From: Acidobacteriota bacterium | Lineage (GTDB): Bacteria; Acidobacteriota; Terriglobia; Terriglobales; Acidobacteriaceae | Direction: 5' to 3' | DNA: 8,896 bases | Assembly: GCA_021778875.1 (NCBI GenBank) | Contig: JAJYBT010000018.1 | Coordinates: forward strand, 1 to 8,896 | In this document: positions 5,933-8,896 of the stretch, in pieces | Numbering within the stretch: position 1 is the first letter of the stretch | How the letters are laid out: every line of letters begins with the position of its first letter | Notes under the pieces: model-generated | What the model was told of the DNA's origin: nothing | Databases searched by the model: none | What the model saw: the letters and a program-made list of their open reading frames with translations, nothing else | Translations under genes and position numbers: made by a program

Positions 5933-6634
5933 ATGCGCGTGCTGCTGGTGGAAGACGAAGTTCGCCTCGCGGACAACCTGGCCGCCGCCCTGCGCGACGG
6001 TCCCGGCTTTGCCGTGGACTGGGCCGCCGACGGCGAGGCCGGCGACGACTACGCGCGCAGCGCCGTCTATGACCTCGTCATCCTCGACCTGATGCTGCCC
6101 AGACTCGATGGCCTCGGCCTGCTGCGCCGCCTGCGCGCGCGCCATGACGCGACGCCCGTGCTCATCCTCACCGCGAAAGAAGGCAAGAACTCCATCATCG
6201 AGCTGCTCAACGCCGGGGCCGACGACTACCTGGCCAAGCCCTTCGACCTCGGCGAACTCCTCGCGCGCGCCAAGGCCCTCATCCGCCGCGGCAAGGGCGC
6301 GGCCCATCCCACGCTCAACGCCCTCGGCCTCACCGTCAACACGCTGGAGCAGACCGTCCACCGCGCGGGCGTGCTCGTTGACCTATCGCCCACCGAGTAC
6401 CGCATCCTCGAATACCTCATCCATCACCCGCGCAAAATCGTCAGCAAGCGCGAGCTGCTCGAGCACCTCTACGACTACAACTGGGAGCACCACTCCAACG
6501 TGATCGAGGCGCACGTCTCCAACCTGCGCAAGAAGCTGGACGCTGCCCAGCCCGACGCCGAGCCCGTGATTGAAACCATGCGCGGCCGCGGCTACCGTCT
6601 CGCCGCTGAATCGGAAACCGGGCTAAACCAATGA
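5933..6634 (+). CDS. OmpR/PhoB-family response regulator
   Basis: This 233-residue DNA-binding regulator is the output half of a two-component system. The receiver domain (about 1-118) has the acidic pair E7-D8, phosphoacceptor D52 in VILDLMLP, T80 in LILTAK, and K102 in LAKPFD, so all phosphorylation residues are intact. A winged-helix domain (about 128-226) follows, with LSPTEYRILEYL, the recognition-helix region NVIEAHVSNLRKKL and the closing wing RGRGYRL. The length and domain order are standard for the OmpR/PhoB class, and the sequence most resembles the QseB/PmrA-like subgroup by eye. The ATG at 5933 has AGGGAG 9 nt upstream. Its last codons overlap the kinase start by the four bases ATGA at 6631-6634, a sign of translational coupling. 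Autoregulation from the upstream region is common for such pairs but is not shown here. Confidence 0.96.
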   Translation: MRVLLVEDEVRLADNLAAALRDGPGFAVDWAADGEAGDDYARSAVYDLVILDLMLPRLDGLGLLRRLRARHDATPVLILTAKEGKNSIIELLNAGADDYLAKPFDLGELLARAKALIRRGKGAAHPTLNALGLTVNTLEQTVHRAGVLVDLSPTEYRILEYLIHHPRKIVSKRELLEHLYDYNWEHHSNVIEAHVSNLRKKLDAAQPDAEPVIETMRGRGYRLAAESETGLNQ

Positions 6635-8067
6635 GACTTCCGTTCCAGTCAAAGTCGATTGCCTTCCGCCTCATCTCTGCCGTGCTGCTCGTTGAGCTGG
6701 TCTCTTCCGTGCTCGTCGTCTTTCTCTCTCTGGGATACGAGCGCCACGTCCACTTCCGCGCCTTCGACGTCATGCTGCGCGGACGCGCCGACTCCGTACT
6801 CGGAGCCGTGCAGGACGCCGAGGATGCCGCCGACAACGTCATGCTCGACCAGCGCGACCTGCATCTGCCCGCCGAAGACATCTATGAGGTCTACGACGCC
6901 CATGGCCGCCTGCTTGGCCGCTCGCCCAACTGGCAGGGCTCCGGCGGACCCTCCACGCCAGAGCACGACGGCTTCCTGCGCCTCACCGTCAATCAACGCC
7001 GATTCCGCGCCCTCCGCTTGCACGGCTCGCGCATCGTGGACCCCGCCGAGCCCGGCGGCGGCACCCTTCGCCAGGTCACCATCGTCTACGGCGCGCCCGT
7101 CGAGCACGTCTGGCATGCCATTCGCGGCGCTGTCGAGTTCTACGCCGCGGGCAGTCTGCTGCTGCTTGTCGTCACCGGACCGCTCATCGCCTGGCTGCTC
7201 CATCGCGGACTGCTGCCCCTGCGCCAGTTGGCCGCGCTCGCCTCCAACGTCACCGCGGACGCCATGCAGTTCAACCCGCCCGCCAGCGCGCGCACCACCC
7301 CCGAACTGGCTCCGCTCACCCACGCCCTTGAAAGCGCCCTGCAGCGCCTCGAGCGCGCATTCGTCCAGCAGCGCACCTTCGTCTCCGATGCTGCGCACGA
7401 GTTGAAAACCGCCGTCGCCGTCGTCAAGTCCTCTCTGCAACTGCTGGGCCTCCGCGAGCGCACCGCCGCCGAATATCACGCCGGCCTTGAGCGCTGCCTC
7501 GCCGACTCCGAGCGCCTCGAAGACCTTGTCGCCAAAATGCTCACCCTCGCCCGCACTGAAGACAGCGCGCCTCTTCCCGGCACGCCGCCCGCCTGTGACA
7601 TCGCCGCCTGCATCCGGCGCACCGTCGCGCAGCTAGCCACCGTCGCCGAGCTGCGCGGCGTGCATGTTGCCTTCGTGCCGCCACCCAGCGCAGTCCATGT
7701 CCCCCTCGCCACCGACGACTGCCTGCTCGTCGTCTCCAACCTGCTGCTCAACGCCCTCCAGCACAGCCCGCGCGCGTCCACCGTCGAACTGCGCCTCACC
7801 GCGCAGAACGAAGCCCTCGAGCTCTCCGTCGAAGACCACGGCGAAGGCATCAACCCCGGCGCATTGCCTCACGTCTATGAGCGCTTCTATCGCGGCGACC
7901 CCTCGCGCGCCCGCTCCACCGGCGGCGCCGGACTCGGCCTCGCCATCTGCAAAGCCGTCATTGAGCGCGCCGGCGGAGACATCGCACTCGCCAGCGAGGT
8001 CGGCAAAGGCACCACCGTCACCGTGCGCCTGCCCGCCGCCCATGAATCCACCGCAGATTCCGCCTGA
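6631..8067 (+). CDS. QseC-like membrane sensor histidine kinase
   Basis: This 478-residue inner-membrane kinase is the partner of the overlapping regulator. It has a first membrane helix (about 11-34), a periplasmic sensor region of about 135 residues (35-168), a second helix (about 169-190) and a HAMP-like linker including RGLLPLRQLAALA (192-204). The H-box is DAAHELKTAVAVVKSSLQLL (253-272) with phospho-accepting H256. The ATPase domain has the N-box SNLLLNALQHS (369-379), G1 box VEDHGEGI (400-407), F-box YERFYRG (416-422) and G2 box GGAGLGLAI (431-439), so it looks fully active. The usual proline after HELxT is alanine here (A261), an uncommon H-box form. The residue after the histidine is glutamate, as in HPK families using this acid as base. 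The periplasmic signal is unknown. The gene ends 86 bases before the propeller gene, which runs in the same direction. Confidence 0.96.
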   Translation: MRLPFQSKSIAFRLISAVLLVELVSSVLVVFLSLGYERHVHFRAFDVMLRGRADSVLGAVQDAEDAADNVMLDQRDLHLPAEDIYEVYDAHGRLLGRSPNWQGSGGPSTPEHDGFLRLTVNQRRFRALRLHGSRIVDPAEPGGGTLRQVTIVYGAPVEHVWHAIRGAVEFYAAGSLLLLVVTGPLIAWLLHRGLLPLRQLAALASNVTADAMQFNPPASARTTPELAPLTHALESALQRLERAFVQQRTFVSDAAHELKTAVAVVKSSLQLLGLRERTAAEYHAGLERCLADSERLEDLVAKMLTLARTEDSAPLPGTPPACDIAACIRRTVAQLATVAELRGVHVAFVPPPSAVHVPLATDDCLLVVSNLLLNALQHSPRASTVELRLTAQNEALELSVEDHGEGINPGALPHVYERFYRGDPSRARSTGGAGLGLAICKAVIERAGGDIALASEVGKGTTVTVRLPAAHESTADSA

Positions 8068-8109
8068 TCTTCAGCATCCCTTAACCCTGCAGTGGAACAA
8101 TACTTGCGC

Positions 8110-8132
8110 CGGCGATTCGCATTCCATCGCCG
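8110..8132 (+). promoter_or_regulatory. Inverted repeat in the leader of the propeller gene
   Basis: CGGCGAT (8110-8116) and ATCGCCG (8126-8132) form a perfect 7-bp stem around a 9-nt loop, between the kinase stop and the propeller gene's ribosome-binding site (GGAG, 8144-8147). No T-run follows, so it is unlikely to be a strong intrinsic terminator. It could be an operator, an mRNA processing or stability element, or a partial attenuator. An AATACT -10-like box at 8099-8104 lies immediately upstream, but without a good -35. Confidence 0.4.
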
Positions 8133-8153
8133 AGTCCAAGCGCGGAGCCAACC

Positions 8154-8896
8154 ATGCACATCTCTCGCAGCCTTCGTCTTTTCGCGCGGCCACTTTTCGC
8201 CGCCGCCCTGTTCTGCGGCCTCTTTGCCGCCAACCACACGGCCGCCGCGCAGCAGCAGCCCTACCGCATCCTCGACCACTGGAAGCTCGCCGACGCTGGC
8301 TGGTGGGACTACCTCCTCGTCGATTCCCCCGCGCATCGCCTCTACCTCACCCGCGGCGACCATGTTGACGTCCTCGACACCCGGACCGGCAAGCTCGTAG
8401 GCTCCATCGGCGGCCTGCACGGCACCCACGGCGTCGCGCTGGATACCGCCGGCAAAATCGGCTTCATCTCCGACGGCGGCGGCAACGCGGTCGTCGCCTT
8501 TGACCGCGCCACCCTCGCCACCGTCGCCACCATCCCCGCCGGAACCAACCCCGACGGCATCGTCTTCGAGCCCGCCACACAAACCGTCTGGGCCTTCAAC
8601 GGCCGCAGCAAGGACGCCACCGTCATCGACGCCGCCACGCACAAGGTGCTCGCCACCATCGCCCTGCCCGGCAAGCCCGAGTTCCCCGCCGTCGATGGCA
8701 AGGGCACCGTCTATGACAACATCGAGGACAAGAGCGAAATCGTCCGCCTTGACGCCCACACCCGTACGCTCACCGCCACCTGGCCCGCCGGCTGCGACTC
8801 GCCCTCCGGCCTGGCCTTTGACGTCCCCGGCCACCGCCTCTTCCCCGTCTGCGACGGCAAAAAGATGTCTGTGATTGATTCCAACACCGGCAAGCT
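8154..8896 (+). CDS. Exported YncE-like beta-propeller repeat protein, partial (3' end beyond window)
   Basis: The 247 complete codons present encode a Sec signal peptide (basic start, hydrophobic core about 11-26, probable cleavage near residue 32 at AAAQ) and then a YncE/YVTN-type seven-bladed propeller, a fold used for protein, DNA or ligand binding in the periplasm. Repeats of the form VxVxDxxTxKxxxxI are visible as VDVLDTRTGKLVGSI (71-85), VVAFDRATLATVATI (113-127), ATVIDAATHKVLATI (155-169), IVRLDAHTRTLTATW (196-210) and MSVIDSNTGK (238-247). They are spaced 28 to 42 residues apart, typical of blade length. The ATG at 8154 has GGAG 6 nt upstream and leads directly into the signal peptide. 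No catalytic residues are expected from the family, and the ligand is unknown. It follows the two-component genes by 86 bases and may be part of their operon or a regulated target. The missing C-terminal blades lie beyond the right edge. Confidence 0.85.
   Translation, partial: MHISRSLRLFARPLFAAALFCGLFAANHTAAAQQQPYRILDHWKLADAGWWDYLLVDSPAHRLYLTRGDHVDVLDTRTGKLVGSIGGLHGTHGVALDTAGKIGFISDGGGNAVVAFDRATLATVATIPAGTNPDGIVFEPATQTVWAFNGRSKDATVIDAATHKVLATIALPGKPEFPAVDGKGTVYDNIEDKSEIVRLDAHTRTLTATWPAGCDSPSGLAFDVPGHRLFPVCDGKKMSVIDSNTGK

Noticed and set aside
8081..8087. TTAACCC after the kinase gene as half of a QseB/PmrA-type box.
   Set aside because: The second half-site at the expected spacing is absent, so one copy is not enough to call a binding site.
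7887..8834. A 315-codon minus-strand frame spanning the kinase end and the propeller gene.
   Set aside because: It crosses two well-supported plus-strand genes and has the Gly/Ala/Val/Asp-rich composition of an antisense shadow.

Overview
The window looks like chromosome from a GC-rich bacterium, most likely an acidobacterium (Acidobacteriaceae/Terriglobales type). That placement rests on overall protein style, strong G/C bias at third codon positions, and a dispersed-type hairpin cluster at 2391-2464 of a kind I associate with acidobacterial intergenic regions. It is an inference, not a database result. Seven protein-coding genes account for nearly all the sequence. There is no gene-free stretch above 300 bases, and I see no tRNA, rRNA, CRISPR array or insertion sequence.

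Layout, left to right. (1) 1-1035, minus: the N-terminal 345 residues of the translational GTPase TypA/BipA, cut by the left edge, with a GTG start. (2) 1036-1261: a divergent intergenic region holding a weak TypA -10, a small palindrome and a leader hairpin. (3) 1262-2320, plus: an exported metallo-beta-lactamase-fold hydrolase resembling the ComEC catalytic domain. It has no Shine-Dalgarno and a -10-like box so close to the ATG that its mRNA may be leaderless. (4) 2321-2565: a non-coding region with a cluster of REP-like hairpins, a candidate -10, and three 14-nt tandem units whose last copy carries the next gene's ribosome-binding site. (5) 2566-3531, plus: a Tat-exported xylose-isomerase-like TIM-barrel protein. 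(6) A hairpin at 3525-3553 between the convergent genes. (7) 3561-4418, minus: a class I SAM methyltransferase whose base composition is clearly lower in GC than its neighbours. (8) 4530-5810, minus: a GT1/MGT-type glycosyltransferase with a GTG start. (9) 5933-6634 and 6631-8067, plus: a two-component system (OmpR-type regulator and QseC-like kinase) overlapping by ATGA. (10) 8154-8896, plus: an exported YncE-like beta-propeller protein, cut by the right edge.

How the genes may work together. The response regulator and kinase are clearly one translationally coupled unit. The propeller protein follows 86 bases later in the same direction and may be a target or later part of that operon; a 7-bp hairpin lies in its leader. 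The glycosyltransferase and methyltransferase share an orientation and could modify the same lipid, polysaccharide or small molecule, but the 111-base gap and the differing base composition argue against an old operon. The metallo-hydrolase and TIM-barrel genes are both exported and in tandem, but are separated by the hairpin cluster. I do not see a clearly new multi-gene system. The least ordinary signals are the REP-like cluster, the 14-nt phased repeat at a ribosome-binding site, the possible leaderless start, and the compositionally foreign methyltransferase.
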